From Pseudomonadota bacterium (GTDB lineage Bacteria > Pseudomonadota > Gammaproteobacteria > Burkholderiales > Rhodocyclaceae): DNA of 45,435 bases. The notes beneath the pieces are model-generated. The model did no database searches and was not told the DNA's origin. It saw nothing but the letters and a program-made list of their open reading frames with translations. Within the stretch, counting starts at the first letter, position 1. Each line of letters opens with the position of its first letter. The position numbers and the translations under genes are program-made. The stretch covers positions 1 to 45,435 of the forward strand of contig JAGTRT010000033.1 of the NCBI GenBank assembly GCA_018261895.1. The letters are read 5' to 3'. This document shows positions 23,437 to 30,960 of the stretch, in pieces.

Positions 23437-24147
23437 TCAGCCCGGCTTGCGGAGCAGATCGACGCGCTGCGGATTGAGGAAGGTTGCGCCGTCCGGCCCC
23501 ATGAAGGACTCGAACTTTTCCTGCACCTGCCGATAGAGTTCCGGGGCCAGTCGGTGATCGGTGTGGGTGACCTGGATCATCCGGGTATCGAACTGGGCAA
23601 AGTTCTCGAAATAGCTGCGGGTGTTGAAGAACAGCTGCTTGTCGAGCTGCAGGCTGCCTGAATCCACCGCCTTGCAGATCGCCGCGAAGGCCGCTTCGCG
23701 GACCACTTGCTCGTTGTGGAAGAGGCGAAAGACCTCGTTCAGATCACCGGCAAAAACCGGTTCCGAAATCCACGCCAGGCCGCCCGGCTTGAGCACGCGG
23801 GCAATCTCGGCCAGGGCGCGGTCCATGTCGGCCACCGGCACGTGGTGCAGCGACTTGAACATGAGCACGATGTCGACGCTGGCATCATCGACCGGAATCG
23901 CCTCGGCGCCGCCATGGCTGAAGCGCACCGTCGGCAGATCGGTGATGTCCAGATTGCGCGCATGCTGGATGGTGTCGACTTCGAGGGCGATGATCTCACT
24001 CGGCCGCCCGGTTTCCGCGAGAATCCGCGTCTTTTCGGCCTTGCCGCAGCCCAGTTCGAGCACGCGCGCGCCATCGAAGGGCAGTGCTTCGAGCAATAGC
24101 TTCATTTCATTGCACAGCGTAGTCTGGGTGGGATCGGCGATCTTCAT
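23437..24147 (-). CDS. Class I SAM-dependent methyltransferase (Methyltransf_11 type)
   Basis: A 236-aa methyltransferase starting at the ATG at 24147 (MKIADPTQTTL); a longer upstream frame overlaps the promoter region and lacks domain support. SAM motifs: VLELGCGKAEKTRILAE (about 32-48), IIALEVDTIQH, SVDIVLMFKSLHHVP (about 95-109) and LKPGGLAWISEPVF (about 125-138). The C-terminal half has FFNTRSYFENFAQFDTRM. Substrate unknown; the LKPGG class includes small-molecule and quinone methyltransferases. It converges with rlhA: its TGA and the rlhA TGA together form the palindrome TGATCA with no base between them. Confidence 0.85.
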   Translation of the reverse strand: MKIADPTQTTLCNEMKLLLEALPFDGARVLELGCGKAEKTRILAETGRPSEIIALEVDTIQHARNLDITDLPTVRFSHGGAEAIPVDDASVDIVLMFKSLHHVPVADMDRALAEIARVLKPGGLAWISEPVFAGDLNEVFRLFHNEQVVREAAFAAICKAVDSGSLQLDKQLFFNTRSYFENFAQFDTRMIQVTHTDHRLAPELYRQVQEKFESFMGPDGATFLNPQRVDLLRKPG

Positions 24148-24261
24148 GGCACATCCGGGAAGGGAAAAGAGCCCGAATTTTAGCGGATGCTGATGCAGCA
24201 GCGCGCGCCATGACGGAAAAGCAGCGCTATAGTCACGCCTGTCGCACCGTACCCGACCACC

Positions 24262-24981
24262 ATGAAGCCCATTCCCTGCCCATCCTGCCAGCAAACGATG
24301 ACCAAGCACCGCTTCGAGCGGCTGCATCACGGCGAAGTCATCCTCGACATGTGTTTCACCTGCCAGGGCATCTGGTTCGACGAATTTGAAAGCGTCCAGA
24401 TCACGCCGGGCGGCGTGGTCGAACTGTTCAAGCTGCTGCACGAGCACCACGACGACCAGCGCATTCCCCTGCGCGACCCGCTAACCTGCCCGCGCTGCAA
24501 GGAAAAGCTGCTGCATGGCCTCGACGTCGCCAAACATGGCGGCAAATTCAACTACCACCGCTGCCTGCAAAAACACGGCCGCTTCACCACCTTCGCCCAA
24601 TTCATGATCGAAAAGGGCTTCGTCCGGCAGCTCAATTCGGGCGAAATCGAGGAATTGTCGGCCAGGGTCGGCATCATCCGCTGCATGGGCTGCGGCGCCC
24701 CGGTCGATATCCGCAAGGACCACGCCTGCGGCCACTGCCGGGCGCCGATCACCATCCTCGACCCCGCCGCCGTCGAACAGGCATTGGCCCGCTTCCAGCA
24801 TGCAGAGGAACGGCGTACGACCCGCGACATTGAGCTGCTGGGCGACGCCATCGTCATGCGCGAACGCGAAATCTCCCGTCAGAAACGCCTGCGGCGCGAG
24901 CCCGAGAACGCCGGCATCATCGACGCCATCGACCTGCTGAGCGCCGGTGCCGAGTTCATCTGGACCCTGATCAAACGCTAA
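24262..24981 (+). CDS. Zinc-ribbon (zf-TFIIB-like) protein
   Basis: A 239-aa cytoplasmic protein with three zinc-ribbon-like modules: CPSCQQTM...MCFTCQGIWFDEFE (residues 6-44, zf-TFIIB pattern), CPRCKEKLLHG...HRC (about 76-100), and CMGCGAPVDI...CGHCRAPI (about 145-172). Between and after these it is helical, ending in a possible amphipathic or membrane-proximal segment (IDLLSAGAEFIWTLIKR). Proteins of this type are common in Proteobacteria without a known role. It is divergent from the methyltransferase at 24147 and convergent with the glycosyltransferase gene, with which it shares a hairpin at 24994-25026. Confidence 0.8.
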   Translation: MKPIPCPSCQQTMTKHRFERLHHGEVILDMCFTCQGIWFDEFESVQITPGGVVELFKLLHEHHDDQRIPLRDPLTCPRCKEKLLHGLDVAKHGGKFNYHRCLQKHGRFTTFAQFMIEKGFVRQLNSGEIEELSARVGIIRCMGCGAPVDIRKDHACGHCRAPITILDPAAVEQALARFQHAEERRTTRDIELLGDAIVMREREISRQKRLRREPENAGIIDAIDLLSAGAEFIWTLIKR

Positions 24982-24993
24982 GCAAGCCCAGCG

Positions 24994-25026
24994 TCGATCA
25001 TTCACCGCCAACGGCCGAATGATCGA
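24994..25026. other. Perfect 10-bp hairpin at convergent gene ends
   Basis: TCGATCATTC (24994-25003) pairs with GAATGATCGA (25017-25026) around 13 nt. It overlaps the 3' end of the glycosyltransferase gene and has no T-run, so it may stabilise or end transcripts weakly in both directions. Confidence 0.4.
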
Positions 25027-25693
25027 ACGAATCTCGCCCGATCACATCCTGCCATTCCCCCGGTAGCGCTATCGGGTGCCACCAGGCATCCGCCGTATTT
25101 TTCCGGCTCGTGTTCCCGGCATGAATGGCGCAAAGACAAAGGCCGGCATCGCGATGGTCATGCACCGCCTGCGCCTCGGCCGCCCAGACAAACAGGTTGT
25201 CCTCGCCGACAGTAATGTCGGCAAAGGGGTTTTGCTGCCAGTAGCCCCGCCGGTAGGCCAACGTCGCGCCGCAAACCCACGGACGATCACGGTTCTCGTA
25301 GCGGTATTCCCAGCAGCGGGCTGTCGATGGTTCGTAAAAATGCACCTGGCTCGATCCCGACACCTGGCATTCCGGGCGGGCAAAGGCGGCCAGCTGACGC
25401 GCAAGGCGATCAGGCGCCTGCCAGTCATCGTCGTCCCAATGGACCAAGATGTCCCCCCGCGCCGCCTCACAGGCCAGATTGCGCTTTTCTCCCAAGCTAA
25501 GCCCGGCGCGGCAATCAATGACGCGAATATCGGGGTTGGCCGCCATCAGCGGGGCCGGCAGCGCCTCTTCGCTGACCACGACCAGTTCGGCATCCGTCCG
25601 CTGCTGGGCGCGAAACAGGGCGATTGCCCGCGGTAACAGATGCTGGCGTGAAAACGTCGGCATCAGGCAGGAAACGACAATCCCCTTGATCAA
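24998..25693 (-). CDS. Family 2 glycosyltransferase (GT-A fold)
   Basis: A 231-aa cytoplasmic glycosyltransferase. It begins with the GT-A start VSCLMPTFSRQHLLPRAI and AELVVVSEEALP, carries the nucleotide-sugar region GLSLGEKRNLACEAARGDILVHWDDDDW, where the DDDD tract (about residues 91-94) is the DxD metal site, and continues with LAYRRGYWQQNPF and the acidic GEDNLFVW. No membrane helices are seen. The length is short but complete for single-domain GT2. Acceptor and sugar cannot be predicted; there are no polysaccharide genes in immediate contact. A 59-aa gene lies upstream on the same strand with a 25-bp gap. Confidence 0.82.
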   Translation of the reverse strand: MIKGIVVSCLMPTFSRQHLLPRAIALFRAQQRTDAELVVVSEEALPAPLMAANPDIRVIDCRAGLSLGEKRNLACEAARGDILVHWDDDDWQAPDRLARQLAAFARPECQVSGSSQVHFYEPSTARCWEYRYENRDRPWVCGATLAYRRGYWQQNPFADITVGEDNLFVWAAEAQAVHDHRDAGLCLCAIHAGNTSRKNTADAWWHPIALPGEWQDVIGRDSFDHSAVGGE

Positions 25694-25718
25694 GTCGCCA
25701 GCCCCCGGCTGCCTCCGG

Positions 25719-25898
25719 CTATTTCTTCACCCTGTCGACCGGCTGGAAATCGGTCGAGTCCGGCGGCGAGCTGATTCGCAGATCGCGAGGCGGCTTCAAT
25801 CTGATCGTGCTCAAATCCGGCGGAAGCTTCGCGCCACGCGCCTGCTCGACGGCATCGGCCGGCGCTGCATCATCCCTGGGCTGCTCCTGTTTTTTCAT
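25719..25898 (-). CDS. Small proline-rich protein (59 aa), unknown function
   Basis: A short frame from ATG at 25898 to TAG (25721-25719) encodes 59 residues, starting MKKQEQPRDDAAPADAVEQA and ending DFQPVDRVKK. AAGGA lies about 9 nt before the ATG. The protein is hydrophilic and probably disordered, with PPDLS, KPPRDL and SSPPDS segments. It is followed by the glycosyltransferase gene in the same direction. Codon use is GC-rich like its neighbours. It has no recognised family and remains a moderate-confidence gene. Confidence 0.6.
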   Translation of the reverse strand: MKKQEQPRDDAAPADAVEQARGAKLPPDLSTIRLKPPRDLRISSPPDSTDFQPVDRVKK

Positions 25899-25987
25899 GC
25901 TGCCATCCTTTCACCGGAAATAGCGTCAACATTCGCCCATTTTGCCGCCAACAGGGGGCCAATGATCATCCCGGCCCCAAAAAGCAA

Positions 25988-26012
25988 AAAGGCAGGCCGC
26001 AGCCTGCCTTTG
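25988..26012 (-). terminator. Terminator after the OmpA-like gene
   Basis: GGCAGGC (25991-25997) pairs with GCCTGCC (26002-26008) around CGCA. On the minus strand it is followed by TTTTTGCTTTTT. Confidence 0.88.
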
Positions 26013-26032
26013 CATCGCCCGAGACGCGCTCG

Positions 26033-26515
26033 TTACTGCACGCGAATCTCGACGCGACGTCCCTCTTCCGCGCTACCCGAACCCACGGTGGACTCCGGTT
26101 TGCGCAGCTTGATGCGGTCGATGGCCACACCACCGCCCACCAGCGCATCGCGAACGGCCATGGCACGCAGCTTGGCCAATTCGGCATTTTTCACCGGATC
26201 GCCGGAAGGATCATGGAACCCGGACAGCAGCACGATGGCGTTCGGATTGGCGGCCAGGGCTTCCAGCGTCTTGCCGACGACAGCCTTGTCGGCCTCGTCC
26301 AGGGCGGCGGCGCCCACGGCGAAATGAACCTTGGCCAGAGCCTCGCCGACCGGCGCAATCTCCACCACCGCTTCAACAGCGGCCGGCACCGGTGCCGGCG
26401 GCGGCACGTTCTTGCCGGCACGCGCGCCATAGCTCACCGCCACCACGGCCAGCACGATACCGGCCAGAACACCGACGATTACCGCGGTCGATTCGTCATC
26501 ATCATTCGCTGCCAT
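26033..26515 (-). CDS. OmpA-family C-terminal domain protein, membrane anchored
   Basis: A 160-aa protein with an N-terminal transmembrane helix (about 10-30, AVIVGVLAGIVLAVVAVSYGA), an Ala/Pro/Val linker (35-55), and an OmpA/MotB-type domain: VHFAVGAAALDEADKAVV, NAIVLLSGFHDPSGDPVKN (normally GHTD in OmpA; here GFHDPSG), LAKLRAMAVRDALVGGGV and EEGRRVEIRV. OmpA domains bind peptidoglycan non-covalently; the core D and R positions are kept, suggesting binding. The ATG at 26515 follows AGAGG; a GTG two codons upstream is also possible. It lies 47 bp after yaeQ in the same direction and has its own terminator. Confidence 0.85.
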   Translation of the reverse strand: MAANDDDESTAVIVGVLAGIVLAVVAVSYGARAGKNVPPPAPVPAAVEAVVEIAPVGEALAKVHFAVGAAALDEADKAVVGKTLEALAANPNAIVLLSGFHDPSGDPVKNAELAKLRAMAVRDALVGGGVAIDRIKLRKPESTVGSGSAEEGRRVEIRVQ

Positions 26516-26562
26516 GGTCACCTCTCAATTGGGTTGATCGAAGCCGAAAATATTCCGGGATT

Positions 26563-27117
26563 CTATGCCGATTCGCTACCGAAAAGCAGTTTCGGCGCCA
26601 GTTCGACATGGCCGTTGTCGCCGCCCAGCCAGATCACGCCGTCCTGGATGGTGCATTGCAGGCGCATGCTGCGCTCCGCCAGCCCGGCCAGCGCCTGGCT
26701 CTCCTCGGGCGACAGCGACAGGATGCGCAGGTTCTTCTGCCCCGCCACCTTGCCGGCCACCCCTTGCCACCAGATCTCGGCGGCGCGCGCCCCGTAACTG
26801 AGCACCATGACCTGGCGCGAGCGATTGCAGGCACGCCGGATGAGCTTTTCGTCGGGCAGGCCGACGTCGATCCAGCGCTCGATGCTCCCCGTCGCATCAA
26901 GGTCATACAGATCAGCCTCGTCGTCCGTCGCCGACAGGCCGCGCCCGAAGGTCAGCGTTTCCGACGCGTTCAGCGCAAAGGCCAGCAAACGAACCATCAT
27001 CCGCTCGTCCGTCTCCGAGGGATGACGGGCAATCGTCAGCGAATAATCGCCAAAATGCGAACGATCCAGGTCGGCCAGCTGAAGCTCGGCCTTGAAAATA
27101 GTGGATTTGAGCGCCAT
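26563..27117 (-). CDS. yaeQ: YaeQ family protein
   Basis: A 184-aa YaeQ protein, full length. It has the conserved start MALKSTIFKAELQLADLDR, the RHPSETDERMMVRLLAFAL block (residues 31-49), the DLDATGSIERWIDVGLPDEK region and the VMVLSYG strand. The fold is related to PD-(D/E)xK nucleases, but the biological role is not settled (an RfaH-suppressor effect was reported in enterobacteria). It is divergent from the rhodanese gene (132-bp spacer) and upstream of the OmpA-like gene. Confidence 0.95.
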   Translation of the reverse strand: MALKSTIFKAELQLADLDRSHFGDYSLTIARHPSETDERMMVRLLAFALNASETLTFGRGLSATDDEADLYDLDATGSIERWIDVGLPDEKLIRRACNRSRQVMVLSYGARAAEIWWQGVAGKVAGQKNLRILSLSPEESQALAGLAERSMRLQCTIQDGVIWLGGDNGHVELAPKLLFGSESA

Positions 27118-27249
27118 GGCTGCCCCGTAAAAAGGCTGGATTATCCCACGCCGCGAGGAACCTCATCGCCGCTTATGGCGTCAACGTGACATGCGCGGAG
27201 CAACACCCGCCAAGCTTATAATCAGCATCCACTTATAAACGAGATCGCC

Positions 27250-27690
27250 ATGCGCCGCCTGATACTTGCCTGCCTGATCGCCATCGCCGGCATCGCCCAC
27301 GCCGAAGTCATCGACATCGACAACGCCCAGCTCGCCAAGCTCGCCAAAAACGGCGTGCCCGTCATCGATATCCGCCTGCAATCCGAATGGGAAGAAACGG
27401 GGATCGTCTCCGGCAGCAAACTGCTGACCTTCTTCGACGAAAAAGGCCGCGCCGATGCCGTCGGCTGGCTGGAAAAGGTCAAACCCTACGCCAAGCAGAA
27501 CGAACCCGTCATCGTCATCTGCCGCACCGGCAACCGGACCAAGGCCGTCAGCCAGTTCCTGTCGCAACAGGCCGGCTACACCACGGTCTACAACGTCAAG
27601 GCCGGCATCAAGGGCTGGATCGGCGCCGGCGAACCCGTCGTTCCCGCCACCCAAAGCATCGCCTCCTGCAAGGCCGCGAAAACTTGCTGA
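27250..27690 (+). CDS. Secreted rhodanese-like protein
   Basis: A 146-aa protein with a clear signal peptide (MRRLILACLIAIAGIAHA, cleavage after AHA at residue 18), so it acts in the periplasm. A single rhodanese domain follows: VPVIDIRLQSEWEETGIV (about 36-53) and the catalytic loop CRTGNR with the active cysteine near residue 97. Two further cysteines near the C-terminus (SCKAAKTC) could form a disulfide. Single-domain periplasmic rhodaneses handle sulfane sulfur or thiol chemistry. The spacer has a perfect TATAAT (27215-27220) without a good -35. A short cysteine-rich frame overlaps its stop. Confidence 0.88.
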   Translation: MRRLILACLIAIAGIAHAEVIDIDNAQLAKLAKNGVPVIDIRLQSEWEETGIVSGSKLLTFFDEKGRADAVGWLEKVKPYAKQNEPVIVICRTGNRTKAVSQFLSQQAGYTTVYNVKAGIKGWIGAGEPVVPATQSIASCKAAKTC

Positions 27691-27902
27691 CACAAGCCAT
27701 CGACCGCAAACGCTGCGCCACCTGCGAGCGTTGGGGCGGTCAACGCCAACCCGGCGAAACGCCGGGCACCGTCATCATCGAATCCGAAACCGCCGAAGGC
27801 CCCTGCCAGGGCGGCCCCTGGGACAACTCGCCCCGCCGCGCCCGCTCCGCCTGCGGGCACTGGCGGTGCTGGAGCCCACTAGAAACAGCCACCGATCACT
27901 GA
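27684..27902 (+). CDS. Cysteine-rich small protein (72 aa), TTG start
   Basis: A frame of 73 codons from a TTG that overlaps the rhodanese stop by 7 bp, with AAGG about 10 nt upstream. The protein has CATCERWGG, then GPCQGGPWDNSPR and SACGHWRCWSPL: five cysteines and four tryptophans in a spaced pattern that looks like a small zinc-binding or redox fold. It uses the same GC-rich codon style as its neighbours. No ATG exists in frame, so the start is uncertain and could be the CTG next to it. It is likely translationally coupled to the rhodanese gene. Confidence 0.55.
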   Translation: MLTQAIDRKRCATCERWGGQRQPGETPGTVIIESETAEGPCQGGPWDNSPRRARSACGHWRCWSPLETATDH

Positions 27903-28056
27903 CCGGCCCGGCCAAACACCCAGCGCTCGAAATCGCCTGCTGACCGGCGATTCAAGCCCCTGCCCGCTTGCATCCCCCTGATTCCGGACTATGCTGAAAT
28001 CATAGGCCGGTAATCACCAGCCCCTGTTTCAGTGCTTCGTTCAAGGGAGAATAAAA

Positions 28057-28683
28057 ATGACCGACATCAAGACCCTGGCAACCACACTCGGCAGCAAGAT
28101 CATCGTGGAACGCCCGCCCTTCCGACCGCCGCCCAACCTGCGTCGAACCGTCATGATCGACTTCGAAAGCGTGCCCAGCGGCACCGCCGTCGATAACACC
28201 TTCGCCGCCCTGAGCGTCACCTTCTCCAGCCTGACCACCAACCCGGCCAAACGCTGGTCGGCCTACGCCATGGCCATGACGCTCGGCACCGCGCAAAGCG
28301 GCAAGAACGTCCTCACCGTCATGAACGGTACCGGCATGCCGCTGTTCGACGCCCGCTGGGGCGCCGTGGAAGCCGTCTTCGGCCAACTCCAGCAATCCAT
28401 CAGCGTCTGGGCCTATGCCCTGGATTCCCCGGAAGGCCTCGGCAGCAGCGACAACCGCCCGTTCATGGAAGCCTACGACAACAACGGCACCTTCCTCGGC
28501 AAGGTCAGAACCCAGCTCAGTTCGAAAGACGCCAACTTCTTCGGCCACTGGCACCCACTCAGCTTCACGTCGCCCACGCGCAACATCCAGCGCATCCGCC
28601 TCTCATCGCAAGCCCAGGGCTGCCCGTGGGTCTACACCGCCTTCGACAACCTGACCTTCGACCGGAACATCCTGCTCACCTGA
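28057..28683 (+). CDS. Unknown beta-rich protein (208 aa)
   Basis: A 208-aa protein preceded by a good ribosome binding site (GGGAGAATAAAA before the ATG). After about 30 residues with a Pro-rich stretch (RPPFRPPPNLRR), it shows the pattern MIDFESVPSGTAVDNTF...LSVTFSS, as in jelly-roll/PEP-CTERM-associated beta-sandwich domains (IDFE...GT...GVTF), and ends YTAFDNLTFDRNILLT. No signal peptide or PEP-CTERM tail is seen, so it may be cytoplasmic or exported otherwise. It is followed by repeat copy 5. Function unknown. Confidence 0.75.
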   Translation: MTDIKTLATTLGSKIIVERPPFRPPPNLRRTVMIDFESVPSGTAVDNTFAALSVTFSSLTTNPAKRWSAYAMAMTLGTAQSGKNVLTVMNGTGMPLFDARWGAVEAVFGQLQQSISVWAYALDSPEGLGSSDNRPFMEAYDNNGTFLGKVRTQLSSKDANFFGHWHPLSFTSPTRNIQRIRLSSQAQGCPWVYTAFDNLTFDRNILLT

Positions 28684-28739
28684 GCGCGTGATCTGAACCC
28701 GGTGGATTCCTGCCGTTTTGGCCGGAATCCCCCGATTGG

Positions 28740-28784
28740 CCGAATCTCACGGTCAACCGGAAAAAAAGGGCCAAAATTGAAATG
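28740..28784 (+). repeat. Dispersed repeat copy 5 (left flank of the DUF262 gene)
   Basis: This copy reads CCGAATCTCACGGTCAACCG, then GAAAAAAAGGGCCAAAATTG and AAAT. It is nearly identical to copy 6 on the other side of the DUF262 gene and in the same orientation. Confidence 0.92.
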
Positions 28785-28795
28785 TCTCTGCCCCC
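28780..28795 (+). repeat. Left inverted repeat of the DUF262 island
   Basis: AAATGTCTCTGCCCCC is the inverse of 30594-30609 with one mismatch. It abuts repeat copy 5. A degenerate relative, ATGTCTCGCCCCCC, is at about 28886. Confidence 0.75.
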
Positions 28796-28972
28796 TTTTT
28801 TGCTTCAAATCCGACGGCTGACGCCGCCATGGATTGGTGCGCTCACATGACTACGGCCAGCTAATGGGTGCCCCATATTATTAATATGTCTCGCCCCCCT
28901 TTGACCCAAATTGCACGCATCGATATGATCTATGTCTCTGGCATTCCCATCTTCATCAAGGACTAAATTTCG

Positions 28973-30562
28973 ATGGCCGTTACTACAATAACGATTCGAC
29001 AGTTGCTCCAGCGGATTACAGATGGAGAGATCCGGATACCTGCTTTTCAACGGGATTTTGTATGGGAGCCGGATCGAGTTCAGTTCCTCATGGACAGTAT
29101 TTTCAAAGGTTATCCGATCGGAACCGTTCTCTTCTGGAGAACCAAGGAAAAACTTTCTTATGACCGTGACCTCGGTCCATTCACGCTACCTGAGCCGAAA
29201 AAAGAATACCCAATTGACTATGTATTAGACGGGCAGCAGCGTCTAACCTCAATCTTTTCTACCTTCCAGACTGAGCTAAAGCAGAATCCTGAAACTAGCG
29301 TAAAGTGGGTTGATATCTATTTTGACCTTGAAGCATCCGCGAATGCTCAGGATTCCCAATTTGTTGCCCTTGAGCCTACCGAAGTAAAGAAACAACACGT
29401 TCCGCTTCGGGTACTTTTCGATGTCGCCGAATTTGGCAAACTATCAAGAACAATTACCAACGAAGCGCAATTGAAAACATTAGATCAGTTGCAGGCTTTG
29501 TTCAAAGAAGCTCAAATTCCTGTCGAAACAGTTGAGACAGAGGAGCACTCCAAGATCGCGATTATTTTTGAGCGCATTAATCGAGGTGGCGTTCCATTGG
29601 ACACCTACCAACTCCTGTCTGCATGGACTTGGAGTGGCGACTTTGATCTCAGAACAAAATTTGAAGAGTTATCCAACGAGTTAGATGAAGCTGGTTATAA
29701 CGATCTTCGAGACGATCCCGATCTATTGCTAAAGTGCTGCGCTGCTGTTGTGCGAAACGACGCATCTGCTCATACGATTATTGACCTTAAAGGGTCAGAG
29801 GTCCGCGACTCTTTCACCGTACTACGGAGCGGTGTACTAGGCGCAATTGATTTCCTGCGACGGGATTGCGGCGTGGTCTCTTTAAAGGTTTTGCCTTACA
29901 AGTCGATGATCATCCCGCTTGCACGGTGTTTTGCAACGGATAAAGCGGCGGGTTTCCATCCAGACGCAAATCAACGGCGGGCTCTTCGACGCTGGTTTTG
30001 GCACAGTTGCTTTTCGCGTCGCTATTCGAATAGCGTAGATACCGCACTCGCTCAAGATATTGCCGCTGTTCAACAACTATTGATCGGTAATACCTCTGAA
30101 TTTGACAAACGCCATTTCAAAGTTGAGCCGGACTACTTTACTGAGAATATATTTTCGCTCACATCTGTAAATACAAAAGTGTATGTATTGCTCTTGGCAC
30201 AGGCAAAGCCGAAGTCTTTCCTTTCAGCCGCCGATGTTGATTTGGAAAACGTTCTTGTGTCGTGTAACCGGACCGAGTTCCATCATGTCTTCCCTAAAAA
30301 TCATCTACTAACGAAGGAAGGCATAAAAGATAGAGCCACCCAATTCATGCTTGCGAACTTCGCCTTTTTATCTCAAACGGACAATCGCAGCATCCAAGAC
30401 AAGGCACCATCCGAGTACGTAAAAATGATTCCTCCTGCGAGTATTGATTCGATCTTGGATTCAGCTTTTATTCCAAATGGCGGGCTTGATATGTCTTACG
30501 AGAGTTTCATTAAAGCGCGCTCGCAGCTACTTGCTTCTAAGGCAAATGAATTACTCGTATAA
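28973..30562 (+). CDS. DUF262/HNH (GmrSD-like) protein, probable defence nuclease
   Basis: A 529-aa protein. The N-terminal DUF262 (ParB-like, GmrS-type) region has IPAFQRDFVWEPDRVQFLMDSI (residues 22-43) and the signature DGQQRLTS (86-93). A helical middle follows. At the C-terminus EFHHVFPKNHLL (435-446), followed by LANFAFLSQTDN, is the DUF1524/HNH nuclease pattern. This two-part layout matches GmrSD-like type IV restriction and related NTP-dependent anti-phage nucleases. AAGGA lies about 12 nt before the ATG. The gene has markedly lower GC and AT-ending codons against its surroundings and is bracketed by direct and inverted repeats, so it is horizontally acquired. Whether it restricts modified DNA or senses something else is not known. 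Confidence 0.85.
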   Translation: MAVTTITIRQLLQRITDGEIRIPAFQRDFVWEPDRVQFLMDSIFKGYPIGTVLFWRTKEKLSYDRDLGPFTLPEPKKEYPIDYVLDGQQRLTSIFSTFQTELKQNPETSVKWVDIYFDLEASANAQDSQFVALEPTEVKKQHVPLRVLFDVAEFGKLSRTITNEAQLKTLDQLQALFKEAQIPVETVETEEHSKIAIIFERINRGGVPLDTYQLLSAWTWSGDFDLRTKFEELSNELDEAGYNDLRDDPDLLLKCCAAVVRNDASAHTIIDLKGSEVRDSFTVLRSGVLGAIDFLRRDCGVVSLKVLPYKSMIIPLARCFATDKAAGFHPDANQRRALRRWFWHSCFSRRYSNSVDTALAQDIAAVQQLLIGNTSEFDKRHFKVEPDYFTENIFSLTSVNTKVYVLLLAQAKPKSFLSAADVDLENVLVSCNRTEFHHVFPKNHLLTKEGIKDRATQFMLANFAFLSQTDNRSIQDKAPSEYVKMIPPASIDSILDSAFIPNGGLDMSYESFIKARSQLLASKANELLV

Positions 30563-30593
30563 CTCCCCCGGCAGATGCCTATGTAAGACAAAA

Positions 30594-30609
30594 GGGGTCA
30601 GAGACATTT
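30594..30609 (-). repeat. Right inverted repeat of the DUF262 island
   Basis: GGGGTCAGAGACATTT is the inverse of 28780-28795 (15 of 16). It lies between the DUF262 stop and repeat copy 6. Confidence 0.75.
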
Positions 30610-30616
30610 CCTTTTG

Positions 30617-30661
30617 CCGAATCCCACGGTCAACCGGAAAAAAGGGCCAAAATTGAAATTT
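30617..30661 (+). repeat. Dispersed repeat copy 6 (right flank of the DUF262 gene)
   Basis: This copy reads CCGAATCCCACGGTCAACCG, then GAAAAAAGGGCCAAAATTGA and AATT. It differs from copy 5 by one substitution and one A fewer in the A-run. Confidence 0.92.
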
Positions 30662-30747
30662 CGTAGCTGGACTGACCACGGGTATTCGGGCCTCCTTTGA
30701 CGTGTCGCCCGCCATCAAGCTACGTTCTCGCTACGCCAGCCCGAAAA

Positions 30748-30783
30748 AGCAAAAAGCCCAGTCGTTTGACTGGGCTTTTTGCT
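30748..30783 (-). terminator. Terminator of tRNA-Asn (bidirectional)
   Basis: A perfect 16-bp stem (30748-30763 with 30768-30783, GTTT loop) includes A5/T5 tracts inside it. It lies 9 nt beyond the tRNA 3' end. Confidence 0.9.
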
Positions 30784-30792
30784 GGTATTTCT

Positions 30793-30868
30793 TGGCTCCC
30801 CGACCTGGGCTCGAACCAGGGACCTACGGATTAACAGTCCGGCGCTCTACCGACTGAGCTATCGAGGA
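30793..30868 (-). tRNA. tRNA-Asn (anticodon GTT)
   Basis: A 76-nt cloverleaf with CCA encoded. The acceptor TCCTCGA pairs with TCGGGGA (one G-U), the anticodon loop is CTGTTAA giving GTT, and the T-loop is TTCGAGC. A terminator follows directly. The accessory DUF262 island ends about 130 bp from the tRNA 3' end, a common place for acquired DNA. Confidence 0.97.
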
Positions 30869-30960
30869 ACGGTGCTGTCGGTCGTGCAACCGACAGGGCG
30901 CGCACTATATCTCAAACTCTGGAATGGCGGCAAGCATGCGTCGCGGCGTAGTGCAAAAAA

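Noticed and set aside
22068..23477. Plus-strand 469-aa frame overlapping rlhA
   Set aside because: Arg-rich +1 shadow of rlhA.
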